A stretch of 40,614 nt of DNA from Hasllibacter sp. (GCA_028281405.1 JANQKA010000601.1:1-40614); one strand, 5' to 3'; numbered from the stretch's first letter, positions 23,001 to 30,212 are shown. Numbers and translations: made by a program. Notes: generated from the sequence alone by a model not told the origin.

Positions 23001-26000
23001 CATTGGTGGAGTCGCCGTCCCCGCGGTCGGGGACGTGCGTCACCTCGAGCCGGGCGACGCCCTTCAAGCGGCCGAAATCGCCCCGATCTCCATTGATGAC
23101 GAATTCGGCCCTGGCGCGCGAATAAACGACCGTGTCTACCGCCCCGTCGTCGCGTCCGTCGTCTGACCGGTTTCCGTGGATCGTGTCGTCGCCGAGGCCG
23201 CCCACGATCGTGTCCGCTCCCGCGCCTCCGGATATCGTGTCGTCGCCGCCGAAGCCGAAGATCATGTCCGCGCCGGCCAATCCGTCGAGCGAATCGTCGT
23301 TGTCCGAGGTTCCCAGCAGGATATCGTCTTCGACCCCGGCGATTCCCGCCCCCTCGATCACATGGACGGTCATCCGGGTCGTGGCCGGAGACGGGATGGC
23401 GAATTCGAGGGCCGCGAAGCCGATCAGCGTGTCCGTGCCTTCGTCCACGTCGTCGGGATCATCCGCGCCGCCGGTGGTGTCCGTAACCGTAAGCAAACCG
23501 ACGTTCGACCGCCTGCCATCGGTGACCAATTCCGCCCAAATGACGTAATCCGCCCGGACTCCGGCGTAGACGGCCGAGTCCGCGGAGCCAGTCACGACCG
23601 CGCCCGACGTGTCGCCGTAAAGCGTGTCGTCGCCCGCGCCGCCGGCGATCGTGTCGTCACCGGCGCCCCCGTGAACGATGTCGTCGCCCGCGCCTCCGAA
23701 TATCGTGTCTCCGCCCCTGAAGCCGAAGATGACGTCGTCCCCGGACATTCCATCCAGCGCGCCTCCGTCTCCTCCGTCGTCGGTTGGCGTGCCCAGAATT
23801 ATGTTCGCGCCGCCGTTGGCCGAGGCCCGGCCGCCGACCGAGAGCGTTTCCGGAACATCCCCTCCCTCGAATCTGATTTCCTCCACACCGTAAAGGGTGT
23901 CGGCGCCCTCGTCGACGGAGTCCCCCTCCCCGGGAGGCGAGGCGAGCGTGTGCGTCACCCTGAGTTCCGCCACATCCCGAAAGGCGCCGAATTCGCCCCG
24001 CGAGGCCAGCACGGCGAAGTCGTCCCTCCGACCCGCGTAGACGACGGTGTCGACGGCTCCATCGTCGTCTTCGTCCGGGGCGTGGCCGTGGATAGTGTCG
24101 TCTCCGCCGCCGCCCCTGATCGTTTGGCCCCCGGGTCCGCCCACAAGGGTGTTCGCCCGGTCGTCACCTGTGAGACTATCGAATTTCACGGTCCGGGCCA
24201 TGACGACGTCTCCGACTCCCGCGTCTCCGGCGCCCGACCGGAACAGCAGGATTTCGACGTCCTTCAGGATGTCCGTTCCCTCGTCCGTCCCGGCCTCTCC
24301 GGCGTTCCGCGAGTCGGTCACGAAGATTTCGACGACCGGAACACCGTTTTCGTGAACGAGATTCTTCACGATGGCGTAGTCGGACACCCCGCCAGCGTAT
24401 GTCACGGTGTCTTCGCCTCCGCCCCCCTCGATCTTCTGATCTCCAATCCCTCCGTCGATGACGTTGTCGCTCCCGTCTCCGATGACCCGGGTAGCCGATC
24501 CCGGCCCAAGGTCCGCAACCGACACATCCCGAGCGAACCGGAACGTCTCGACGCCGAACACGGTGTCCGTCCCGTCATGGTCATCGGTAGTTTCGGCGTC
24601 CCTCGTGTCCCTGACCGTGAACCCCGTGACCCATTCACCGTCGATGAACCTCGAAGTGGTTTCCTTGGAGAATTCGTAGTCAGTCCAGGATCCCCTGAAT
24701 ATCGCGACGTCGCCGCCTCCCGGTCCTCCGAAGATCAGGTCGTTCCCCGCTCCTCCGGTGATCGCGTCGTCTCCCGCGCCGCCGGAAATCGTCTGGTTTC
24801 CCGCGCCTCCCTCCAGGGTGTCGGAACCGCGGGATCCCGTGACGGTATCCAACATCAGATCGTCCAGCCCGGTGGGTTCCGCCCCGCCGAACCGAAGGGC
24901 CTCGACATTCATGAGGACATCCCGCCCTTCGTCACCGTTCGAAGCGTCGGTGTCCAGAACGACATGTTGAACGACGTTGACTTCGCCGTCGAGGAACATC
25001 CGCATCTCGACGGCGTATCCTTCCCGCGCCCCTCCGAACTCCGCGGTGTCAACGCCATCCCCGCCGTCGACCACGTCGTCCCCGCCGCCACCCGTGAAAG
25101 TTTCATTTCCGCCGCCGCCGGTCAGGTCGTTTCCATGGATGTTGCCCACATTGAACATCCCGAGGCCGGTCAATTCCGACACGTTCACGTCCCCGTCCGA
25201 GAATCGAAGGGCCTCGACTCCGATCAAGGCGTCTCTTCCCCCGTCGCCGATTTCGTCCGTGACCACGAGCCAATCGGCGCTCACGCCGTCGTCGCCCAGC
25301 CGACGCTCGACCGCGAACGCGTGATCGGTCCGCGGTCCCGCGAACACGGCCGTGTCGTGGTCCGCGCCGCCGCGGATTTCATCGCCGCCCGCCCCTCCGG
25401 CGAGGATGTCATCCCCCGCCCCGCCGTAGATCCTTTGCCCTCCCGCGCCGCCCTCCAGGATGTCGGCCCGGCCGCTTCCGGTGAGGATGTCTCCCGTCAG
25501 GTCGTCCAACTCGAGAATCACGGATCCAAAGCGCAGAGCTTCGATGTTCCAAAGGGTGTCGGCGCCTTCGTCTCCTTCGGCCCCGGCGTCGATGTCGCGC
25601 ACCAAGCGCACCGTGACGATGTCGCCGTCCACAATGACGCGGCGCGACTCGATCTCGTAGCCCTCCCGGCCACCCGCGTACACCGCCGTGTCGGCTCCCT
25701 CTCCTCCGTCAATCAATTGATTCCCGCGGCCTCCCCTCAGTGTGTCGCCCCGATCACTTCCCGTGACCCGGTTCAGCGTCAGGTCCGCCACCGCGACGGG
25801 AGAGGCGGAGTCATCGCCGAACCGCAGCGACTCGATGCCGCGCAGCGTGTCGGCGCCATCGTGACCGGATGTTCCGACACCCCTGACGTCGGTCACGACA
25901 TACTCTCCGATCGGGGTTCCGGTTCCATCGTCGACCCAACGCAGCTCGACCGTGTAGTTGTCCCTCCCGCCGGCGAACGCGGCCGTGTCCATCCCCGCCC

Positions 26001-29000
26001 CGCCATCGATCGTGTCGGATCCACCGCCTCCGGCTATCGTCTGCGATCCATCTCCGCCCTTGAGGTCGGCGTCGTTTCCATCGGTTCCGACGATGACGTC
26101 CGCCACCAGCGCGGACAGCGCGAAATCCCGCCCCATCGGATCCGGTTCACCCTCGAACCGCAGGGTCTCGATGTTCGTCAGCGTGTCCACCCCTTCGTTC
26201 CGGACGTCGTCCCTGACGGTGTAAACGCTGGTCGGGTCAGCCCCGGCGCCGCGTAATTCCGTGATCGTGTATTCTCCGCGAGCTCCCGCGTACACCGCGG
26301 TGTCCCCATCGCCCAATCCGGTTCCGTGCGGGCCACCGTCGATGTTGTCGTCACCCTCCCCGCCCGTGACCGTGTCGTCGCCCGGGCCGCCGATGATCGT
26401 CCTCGCGCCCTCCGAAGCGTCCGTCAACACGTTGTCCCCGCCGTCGCCCGCGAGAATGGTCCGCACCGTGAATGTGAAGACATGCGTCGCCTCCCGGCCC
26501 GCGTATTCGCGGTTTCCGACCGCCAACCCGGTCGCGGTCACCGCGATCCCGATCTCCAGCGAATCCTCTCCTCCGAGGGCCCCCAATCCCGGCGCCGTCC
26601 CCACGATCGCGCCCGCGACCCCGTCGAACTTCAGCGTGGGGTAATCGTCCAATCCCTCGACCGCGAAGGTCAGCGCGGGAGTTCCGACTCCCGGGACGGG
26701 GAACCACCTGGAGATGTCCAACGGGCCGATCGACCCGCCGACCGACAAGTCCAATCCCGCCGGGGCTCCCGAAGCCACCACGGGGCCCGGTCTTTGATAG
26801 TCGAAATCTTCGTCCAACGCCGTCGCGTCCGCGACCCCATCCCCGGCGAATCTCAGGAATTCGATCCCGGTCAGCACGTCCCGGCCCCCGTGGCCGTCCC
26901 CGCCATCGTCAGACATGTCCCACACGATGGTGCGGGTCGCGCCACCTTCGGTTTCCCGCCAGATCCAGTACCCCGTCCTGGCGCCCGCGTAGACCGCGGT
27001 GTCGCCATCTCCTTCGCCCCCGTCGAGCGTGTCGTTTCCGGCGCCCCCGTCGATTGTGTCATCCCCCGCCCCACCGAAAATCGCGTCGTCTCCCGCGCCT
27101 CCATGGATCGTGTCTCCGCCCGCGCCGCCGATGATTTGCTGGCCGTCGTCGTCCCCCGTCAATTCGTTGTCGGCGTCGTCCCCCGTGATCCTCGATACTC
27201 CGGCGTCCAAATCGGCGACCTTGACGCGGCCCATGCTTCCGAACTCGACGCTCTCGATGTTCGTGAGCGTGTCCCGTCCCTCGTCGTCGACCGTGTCCGG
27301 GTCTCCGTCATCCTCGATCGTGGTGTCCTCAATGATGATCCGGACGGTCGCTTTTCCGCCTTGGACGACCAATTCCCTCGTGATCGAATAATCCCCGATG
27401 GAGCCGAAATACACCGCGTTGTCCCTGTCGCCCGCGCCTCCATCGATGATGTCGTCACCGGCTCCGCCGGTGATGTCGTCGTGGCCCGCGCCCCCGCGGA
27501 CCACCTCGTCCCCGGCGCCTCCAACCAGATCCAATCCGCCCTCGACCGCCGAGTCCGCCCGGGAGCTTCCCGTGAGGAAGTCGAGATTCAGAGCTTCCAC
27601 CGGAAAGAGCCGGGCGTCCTCTCCGCCGCCGAACCTGACGGACTCGACGTTCCGCAACCCGTCGTCGCCGTCGCGACTCCCGACTTGGTCGCGCAGAACG
27701 TATTCGATGACCAGCGCCTCGGCCTCCCCCACTTCGATCAAACGTCGTTCGATCTCGTATTGGCCCCGCGTGCCCGAATACACCGCCGTGTCGGTTCCTC
27801 CGCCGCCGTCGACCGCGTCGTCTCCGCCTCCTCCGATGAGCGTCTGATCCCCCGCCCCGCCGTCCAGGGAGTCGTCCATGCCGCCGCCCGAGACGACGTC
27901 CAACATCAAGTCTCCAATCGACACGGCATCGGAATCGCCGAACCGGAGGAATTCGATTCCCACAAGCGTGTCGGACCCGTCGGCCCCTTCGCCGTCCAAG
28001 TGACTCACGACATGATTCCCGACGAGGTCGCCGTCGACATTCCGGCGGAAGGTGTAGTCGCCGCGGGGTCCGGAGAACACCGCGGTGTCGTCGCCGATTC
28101 CGCCATCGATCGTGTCATCGCCGCCGTTGCCGGTGATCATCTGTCCGCCGGCGCCGCTGTTCAGCGCGTCATCCAGGTCGCCGCCCACCACCCCGTTCGC
28201 GATCAGCATGTCCACCGCGATGCGGCCGCCGCCGCCGAACCGGACGAATTCGATGTTTGCGAGCGTGTCCACGCCATCGGGACCGGTTCCGTGATCGACA
28301 ACGAATCCCGTCGTCGTGACCCCGCTCACGTTGCGCTGAACCGTGTAGGCGTCGCGCGCGCCGGAAAACACCGCCGTGTCGTTCCCCGCCCCGCCGTCCA
28401 CCGTGTCGTCGCCACCGCCGCCCTCGAACGTCTGATCGTGTTCCCCGGGTCCGCCATTCAGCGTGTCCGGCCCCGCGCCGCCGACAATCGCGTCCACCCT
28501 CAAATCATGCACCGGGATGGGATCCGCGCCGCCGAATTGGACGAATTCGATGTTCGACAAGGAGTCCCCGCCGTCGAAACCCGTTCCGTGATCGATCACC
28601 AATCCAGTGGTCAACCCTCCGTCGACGATCCTTTGAACCGTGTATTCGCTTCTCGCGCCGGAGTATGTCGCGGTGTCGCGTCCAGCCCCTCCATCGATCG
28701 TGTCGTCGCCGCCTCCGCCGATGATCGTGTCGTCGCCCCCTCCTCCCGAAATCGTCTGACCTTGGCCGCCCGGCCCGCCGCGGAGCGTGTCGTTTCCGGA
28801 GCCTCCGGCGATGCTCTCCACCCTCAGCATATCCACCGCGGTGGGATTCCCGGATCCAAACAGGACGAATTCGATGTTCGTCAGGGTGTCCTCGCCATCG
28901 GAGCGGATTCCGTGATCGACGACATACCTGACCGCGTCCACGTCCACGAGCCGTTGGATGGTGTATTCGTCGCGTCCACCGGAAAACACGGCCGTGTCGT

Positions 29001-29766
29001 TCCCAACCCCGCCGTCGATGCTGTCAACTCCGCCACCGCCCGTGATGATGTCGTCGCCACTCCCGGCGTCGACCTCCTGATTTCCGTCGCCGCCGAAAAT
29101 GGTGTCGTTCCCGCCGCCCGCGTCGATGAAGCGGACGGCCCCGCCTCCGTTCAGGATGTCGTTTCCGTCACCCCCGACGAGCACGTTGCCGTTGATTCTT
29201 CCGTCCCCGTCGACGATTCTGCCGCCGTTCGGCGTCCCGACGCCGCCCGCGCCGCCTCCGTCTCCGTCTCCTCCGCCATCGCCGACCTCGTCACCGCCGC
29301 ACCCGGCAAGCGCGCCGAAGGCCGCCGCCGCCACCGCGCCGAAGTCGAAGTAGGGCCGTCTCTTGCCGATGCCTCCCATGAGGGGAAATCCGCTTCCCGC
29401 CCCGGATTCCATCGTCCCGCGTCCGGTGTTTCGTCCGCCGGAACCTGTGGTGTTCGGATGCGCTCCAGCGAGCGACCGCGGAGCGGGAGTCGGGCCGGAG
29501 CCTTCTCCTGGCGAATTCTCCGAATCTCCCCACCTCATTTCGAATCGGGATTCCACGCCCGGATCGGAATTTTCCGATCCCGCGCCGAACGGATGTCCCG
29601 ATTCGCGGACCCGCGTCGGCGTCGCGCCACACCACCTTCCCCCCACTCCAGCCCCGTCTCCGGGTCCGCGAGGGGCCAACCCCGCGGCGCGCTCCCCCGA
29701 CTTCCCAGTCTCGCCGCCGTGCCCCGCCGTTTCGCCCGTGTGGCGGGGAAAATAGTCGCGTCTCAT
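11041..29766 (-). CDS. Giant RTX-like calcium-binding repeat protein (~6,241 aa from MRRDYF; ~6,112 aa if it starts at MGGIGKRRP, 29379)
   Basis: Continuous ORF of about 18.7 kb. It contains many GGxGxDxUx nonapeptides and about 42 modules of the form 'DTAVYxGxRxxYxVxxxxxxxxVxDxxxxGxDTLxNIExLRFG'. 'GGGAGGTTGTGCC-ATG' is a good SD at 29766. The ORF-track start at 30108 lies upstream in likely non-coding sequence. Confidence 0.93.
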   Translation of the reverse strand: MRRDYFPRHTGETAGHGGETGKSGERAAGLAPRGPGDGAGVGGRWCGATPTRVRESGHPFGAGSENSDPGVESRFEMRWGDSENSPGEGSGPTPAPRSLAGAHPNTTGSGGRNTGRGTMESGAGSGFPLMGGIGKRRPYFDFGAVAAAAFGALAGCGGDEVGDGGGDGDGGGAGGVGTPNGGRIVDGDGRINGNVLVGGDGNDILNGGGAVRFIDAGGGNDTIFGGDGNQEVDAGSGDDIITGGGGVDSIDGGVGNDTAVFSGGRDEYTIQRLVDVDAVRYVVDHGIRSDGEDTLTNIEFVLFGSGNPTAVDMLRVESIAGGSGNDTLRGGPGGQGQTISGGGGDDTIIGGGGDDTIDGGAGRDTATYSGARSEYTVQRIVDGGLTTGLVIDHGTGFDGGDSLSNIEFVQFGGADPIPVHDLRVDAIVGGAGPDTLNGGPGEHDQTFEGGGGDDTVDGGAGNDTAVFSGARDAYTVQRNVSGVTTTGFVVDHGTGPDGVDTLANIEFVRFGGGGRIAVDMLIANGVVGGDLDDALNSGAGGQMITGNGGDDTIDGGIGDDTAVFSGPRGDYTFRRNVDGDLVGNHVVSHLDGEGADGSDTLVGIEFLRFGDSDAVSIGDLMLDVVSGGGMDDSLDGGAGDQTLIGGGGDDAVDGGGGTDTAVYSGTRGQYEIERRLIEVGEAEALVIEYVLRDQVGSRDGDDGLRNVESVRFGGGEDARLFPVEALNLDFLTGSSRADSAVEGGLDLVGGAGDEVVRGGAGHDDITGGAGDDIIDGGAGDRDNAVYFGSIGDYSITRELVVQGGKATVRIIIEDTTIEDDGDPDTVDDEGRDTLTNIESVEFGSMGRVKVADLDAGVSRITGDDADNELTGDDDGQQIIGGAGGDTIHGGAGDDAIFGGAGDDTIDGGAGNDTLDGGEGDGDTAVYAGARTGYWIWRETEGGATRTIVWDMSDDGGDGHGGRDVLTGIEFLRFAGDGVADATALDEDFDYQRPGPVVASGAPAGLDLSVGGSIGPLDISRWFPVPGVGTPALTFAVEGLDDYPTLKFDGVAGAIVGTAPGLGALGGEDSLEIGIAVTATGLAVGNREYAGREATHVFTFTVRTILAGDGGDNVLTDASEGARTIIGGPGDDTVTGGEGDDNIDGGPHGTGLGDGDTAVYAGARGEYTITELRGAGADPTSVYTVRDDVRNEGVDTLTNIETLRFEGEPDPMGRDFALSALVADVIVGTDGNDADLKGGDGSQTIAGGGGSDTIDGGAGMDTAAFAGGRDNYTVELRWVDDGTGTPIGEYVVTDVRGVGTSGHDGADTLRGIESLRFGDDSASPVAVADLTLNRVTGSDRGDTLRGGRGNQLIDGGEGADTAVYAGGREGYEIESRRVIVDGDIVTVRLVRDIDAGAEGDEGADTLWNIEALRFGSVILELDDLTGDILTGSGRADILEGGAGGQRIYGGAGDDILAGGAGGDEIRGGADHDTAVFAGPRTDHAFAVERRLGDDGVSADWLVVTDEIGDGGRDALIGVEALRFSDGDVNVSELTGLGMFNVGNIHGNDLTGGGGNETFTGGGGDDVVDGGDGVDTAEFGGAREGYAVEMRMFLDGEVNVVQHVVLDTDASNGDEGRDVLMNVEALRFGGAEPTGLDDLMLDTVTGSRGSDTLEGGAGNQTISGGAGDDAITGGAGNDLIFGGPGGGDVAIFRGSWTDYEFSKETTSRFIDGEWVTGFTVRDTRDAETTDDHDGTDTVFGVETFRFARDVSVADLGPGSATRVIGDGSDNVIDGGIGDQKIEGGGGEDTVTYAGGVSDYAIVKNLVHENGVPVVEIFVTDSRNAGEAGTDEGTDILKDVEILLFRSGAGDAGVGDVVMARTVKFDSLTGDDRANTLVGGPGGQTIRGGGGDDTIHGHAPDEDDDGAVDTVVYAGRRDDFAVLASRGEFGAFRDVAELRVTHTLASPPGEGDSVDEGADTLYGVEEIRFEGGDVPETLSVGGRASANGGANIILGTPTDDGGDGGALDGMSGDDVIFGFRGGDTIFGGAGDDIVHGGAGDDTIAGGAGDDTLYGDTSGAVVTGSADSAVYAGVRADYVIWAELVTDGRRSNVGLLTVTDTTGGADDPDDVDEGTDTLIGFAALEFAIPSPATTRMTVHVIEGAGIAGVEDDILLGTSDNDDSLDGLAGADMIFGFGGDDTISGGAGADTIVGGLGDDTIHGNRSDDGRDDGAVDTVVYSRARAEFVINGDRGDFGRLKGVARLEVTHVPDRGDGDSTNEGRDTLYGVEMILFGEGASQESLTVGGRSSATDEDNIILGTADDDAGAGPLDGMDGDDIIFGFGGADEIDGGMGSDTIHGGAGDDTLYGGTGASRGIEVDTAVFMDAVSGYRFGIERGDFHHGGVLKGNVRITVTDIDTADSRGEGEDVLLGFEALGFAGDGRQVTLGVLVAEDAAEGDSIGTGEADFIVGVGEGGNAEDAIHGMGGDDLILGLGGSDTIQGGAGGDTIFGGAGGDLLFGESSSSNGTGNETDTAVFGGALSAHRVSVERGDFGVDGQRAAGGAALKGVLRFSVTDTVTLDEDILFGFEALRFDEGAFDATLSVVIGNSDTSDPRGTSPEAGIFIGVEDGPDAGDNFRGMDGDDLFFGFGGGDTIRGGAGDDWVSGGSGDDTITGGAGDDTLYGETDTSNGLASDTDTAVYAGAVAGFRIAAAFGAHGHMYTIVDSALFTVTDTDADSGGDEGQDTLVGFERFEFGTETLVVVGPGASDDRATLDEAEIIVGDDQRDGTPDSAIMGGGGADWIFGFGGDDFLHGGGHGDKISGGAGSDTITGGAGDDTLYGDSDTSIGLDSDIDTAVFEGSLSGFRVTLARGDFGHDHRLTDGLAVTVTDIDSIIDNGGVDEGVDTLHGFERIVFGSETMLIVDHDDPGRAPGTDGVVHEIIVGDDFDNGLSGAPVYGGEGDDLFFGFDGMDYFRGGSGDDAIDGGGGRDGAEFGGLIRDYQFMSIDGALVIVDQRTGGALLDEGRDSLRNVEGILFKNDIDGLGASFGPMDGEIFVTRNMHFGSGASGSSNARLNNFFHGEGGGATFTGGAGLDHFQFLTAEDSTSASTTTILGFDAGRGDRIALADIPELRNLDVDNDLVDIGIDGVATRLHKSGGDFELRIQGDHRTDILDHVKYIGTYVAESRPMFQDTLKLSNGATAEDLPDLSRWFVYDGAAPTFDVTLNGTAMHHSNAVEGLTLSAETGEFGGTFTGEGNLAARVKVTHHTGERHYFDFTITALVGALELNDGPDGTDSSPYDDPSNSGRIISGLGGGDWIRGGRGDDRLFGGSDTEGIGIGMPSGDVDVAVYDGAFGDFLIAAAWLPDFHNGMSAVEFTVEDTVFTVGNARSDEGTDTVIGFEKFRFNGVAYDVIPAGGTAGDDAEIVIGTDDSDDSGILGGTDVEGMGGGDLIFGFGGDDIIRGGEGDDRIFGGTGEDTIIGGTGTDTLYGETRATNGSDFDTAVFEAALAEYDILAQRGDFGETDMTESVRIIVDREGFADRDTLYGFEALRFSDFTLRVVTTGKGGGEGEILVGASSGAADSIMGMGGDDRIFGFGGADEIVGGGGDDIIFGGRGSDTVTGGEGDDALHGVDHGDHESDVSDTAVFAGGLDGFRVTFEMGDFGGLTGVPQFTVEDVQSAFEGDEGTDTLVGFEALRFGRETLTIVADIEAVRTSTKAGGEIILGNDSPNGNLTEFFEGGDGSDVIFAGGGNDHIDGGGGSDRIWGGSGADIVRGGMGDDKLYGGTDTVDGAGMDTAEFDGNLNFAGYRVTSSFGDHGHNGALTNSVRFSVIDLDTGEDGNAATVDDEGTDTLYGFEALKFADVTLAVVTQDRTANMDRREVIVGDHDPNGRSGSEVLGGGGADLIFGYGGDDFIRGGEGDDLIDGGAGAGDTAVYAGALRDFQFARADNNELSLEDRRADTLDEGSDRLRDVEVIQFAGEAIRAEDIHIGTTGDDMLTANAGGNNIIYGAGGVDKLTGGSGQDRFQFLTARESTSSSRATIIGFIAAHGDRIALANVVNLHHLTAVNTTEGGKEVTRVSHASSGFEIDVEGHHGDGILDYIEYIGITPPTTTGVEFGGRRDLSQGVNESLSGWFRNSGSLTISATLDGMELGETPTGGLTLRNGILGGAYGKSADGNIQVTAVHSDTGERLHVNFMVVDASGILMGDSRDETLDDRSGRNREIHGGAGDDTITGRDGDDILYGGTDRDELTIGTDNDTAVYLGNFSDYAISAEWNSDVNNTGVDSAVFTVDDIRDDGRSDGSDEGRDILIGFEVFNFADGTFMVRTGAGGTDADEIVVGDDTGEGDAVRAGISGGGGRDLIFGFSGGDYIQGGAGADTIEGGEGDDTIYGNSMATRGETATDTATYVNSRAGYHLMAIPTRGNTSDDHLSLTVIDVMRSGQGQIDEGTDTLHGVDALRFGVDSPETYTLVEVGDADHGNNIVIDAGTSGVVIDGLAGDDTIFGLDGADTISGGSGSDTIHGGAGDDILFGNSASDHSNAFGEFDTAVFEGTVDSYLVTAEVEESGGDSVVKFTVKDTGANAGTGVGEEGDTAKGFEAFRFGSGTSGVVEFAVLEDRAGTANGEILVGTIARNLSENLDGEAGNDLIFGFDGGDTIQGGAGSDTISGGGGDDTLYGNSRTNHSNSFGEVDTVVFAGDRANYIVSAVLGDSGLSNGIATFTIQDINNTDNGGDEGRDTAAGFERFRFGSETLNVVGAGSQSNSSAIVVGGHGQESIGGGRGDDLIFGFRGMDTIDGGEGNDRIVGGEGDDIIDGGSGILDMAVYHGIREEYTITEDLRVADRFVVRDDNDDWDGEDSLTNVEVARFAIGSAAAPEDVILNRLAANVIIASDGGSAIGGVRNDIGVNIIGGQGVDAITGGGGDDTITGGGGNDTILGGPGNDDIDGGIGVDTAEYSGDRLEFDVQKTMIHTRGNPITLVKVFDRADQGGGGGDDEGLDSLTGVETLKFVDGIVSAERGVHYFTMSGDGSVNTIRGGAGEQTIRGGSGDDFLFGGAGDDTIHGEGGEDTIFGGAGGDTIRIDDLVASRGTKIYGHTEAGAGLNNDIDTLVIPSFWNYRIAKWEETAGTESVPWTRIQFSTSTSLGFIDFRDIDVVMDGNGMVDLSEIPIAGYFGSSNDDEIVARTMEDGLTQRFVASPGNDALDGGGGVDIIDYTGEIGDYRVEYDGATVTVRHESGTDSLKNFEQINFHGSDGRHSFRPMNSGTSGDDIITGGPSGETLDGMGGMDLIAGLGGNDVITGGPGNDRIDGGTHIHAGGDRAKYSGNFSEYKVELRYMEGGGSVVIVEHLNNGADGTDILRNIETLEFRDETRILPDGYTDIVGSNRNDTLIGSREGQTITGGGGSDRINGGVGQDTAVWIGDLDGFEITRSGSLGFTVRDIDMSDGDEGSDHVRNIEIFEFGDSAVTVMSDATTGNDLLILRNGSGTIDPLAGDDVVFGTGRSDSIIGGAGDDVIDGAGGVDRVSYTGAMSGYEIDFIRGGGNGIGIIVRDTTGNHGLDTLRNIERIQFVDGEYRVFNEAAVYATADTNDILLDSAYRGSVNGGAGDDFFVKRPGGRDEIDGGSGSDTVIFNENRDNYRFTSVGNSILVEDYSKGIDGTVRLTNVENIQFKDVKFTGLAGKSGMYKGNSGNNFVNSRNSSVSSEFIGGDGDDVMIGDTGNALSDVDKFTGGPGNDVFLGGGGDAIDVFSLSGSRDEYTVALELRSFLLASSFTFRTERWLIVEDKINNRDGRDELLGVERIDWGGDIDDNFNYDRIFGTKKNDDGRTHGVLSGTSRSDEIHGREGNDKLYGGGGEDELYGGVGNDMLFGGDGIDELWGGEDNDSIEGGVGDDKLYGGDGGDELRGGGDSDTLKGGDGRDRLHGGPGDDMLDGGGDHDMLWGNDDNDTIKGGSGNDDLRGQNGIDSLEGGEGNDELDGGDGVDTAKYIGQRANYTVVYSVDEMARSVEFTVMDIGLGDGDEGTDNLSNIEVIEFSDKSYTFRSAPGAESDIFVDSSNSNNVDGGAGDDWLFGLSGADVIKGGVGDDVIDGGGGHDTALYADQKANYTVKRENRMGDDGVAFEVVVVEDDRLPNGDEGRDVLRNIEALEFSDGILAVSTLAPPSSGVVRSVRKSELSAVPLDGSRNVGDVVADCCLMCVEEAGHMGDLDVRIAMIEEFFDDGDEFDFTVSELSSEAPKSEVLAIEAPGAEPAPAFSVMEFRGMEEYLFMSMT
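11906..12360 (-). other. Dense canonical RTX nonapeptide block near the C-terminus
   Basis: Protein 'GTSRSDEIHGREGNDKLYGGGGEDELYGGVGNDMLFGGDGIDELWGGEDNDSIEGGVGDDKLYGGDGGDELRGGGDSDTLKGGDGRDRLHGGPGDDMLDGGG..': an uninterrupted run of roughly 17 nonapeptides. Confidence 0.9.
29290..29379 (-). other. Candidate lipoprotein signal/lipobox in the giant RTX protein
   Basis: 'MGGIGKRRPYFDFGAVAAAAFGALAGC-GGDEVGDGGG': basic n-region, hydrophobic h-region and LAGC lipobox, then a Gly/Asp-rich linker. Confidence 0.6.
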
Positions 29767-30212
29767 GGCACAACCTCCCGTCGACCTGGCCGGCGATCGA
29801 ACGCCGGCGGACCCGGAGACCGTTTGGGCCGCGCGCGTGAGCGCGATCCGGGCCAACACAAGAAACCCGTTCGATCGTGGAGATGTCCACAAGGGAGTCA
29901 ACGCTCCGAATCGGCCCGGCATCCAGCCTCCGAGCCTCCACAAATCGTGGTCCCAAGGTGGAAATTCAGACGAATCGGCGGTTGAGTAGAGTCCGATAAC
30001 CGCCTGTGTTCGCGATGATAAAATCGAATCCCGGCAGCTCCGGCGCGCTTCGGCGGCCCGTGTCGAACGACCATATTCCGAATCAAACGGAAAAAAAAGA
30101 TTGAACACTATTGCGTGAACGCCTCATCGAAGGTACGAATTGTCAATCGAAATCTTCCGCCGATGTGATTCAGATCAAATTTTGTCAAATTGTCCGCAAT
30201 ACTTGGTCCTGT

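Noticed and set aside
23176-29985. Very long plus-strand ORFs (1026 aa at 23176-26256; 1219 aa at 26326-29985) and others at 15796, 18580 and 20146
   Set aside because: They are antisense shadows of the GG-G-D repeat codons in the giant minus-strand gene. The products are low-complexity V/R/D-rich strings with no recognisable domain.
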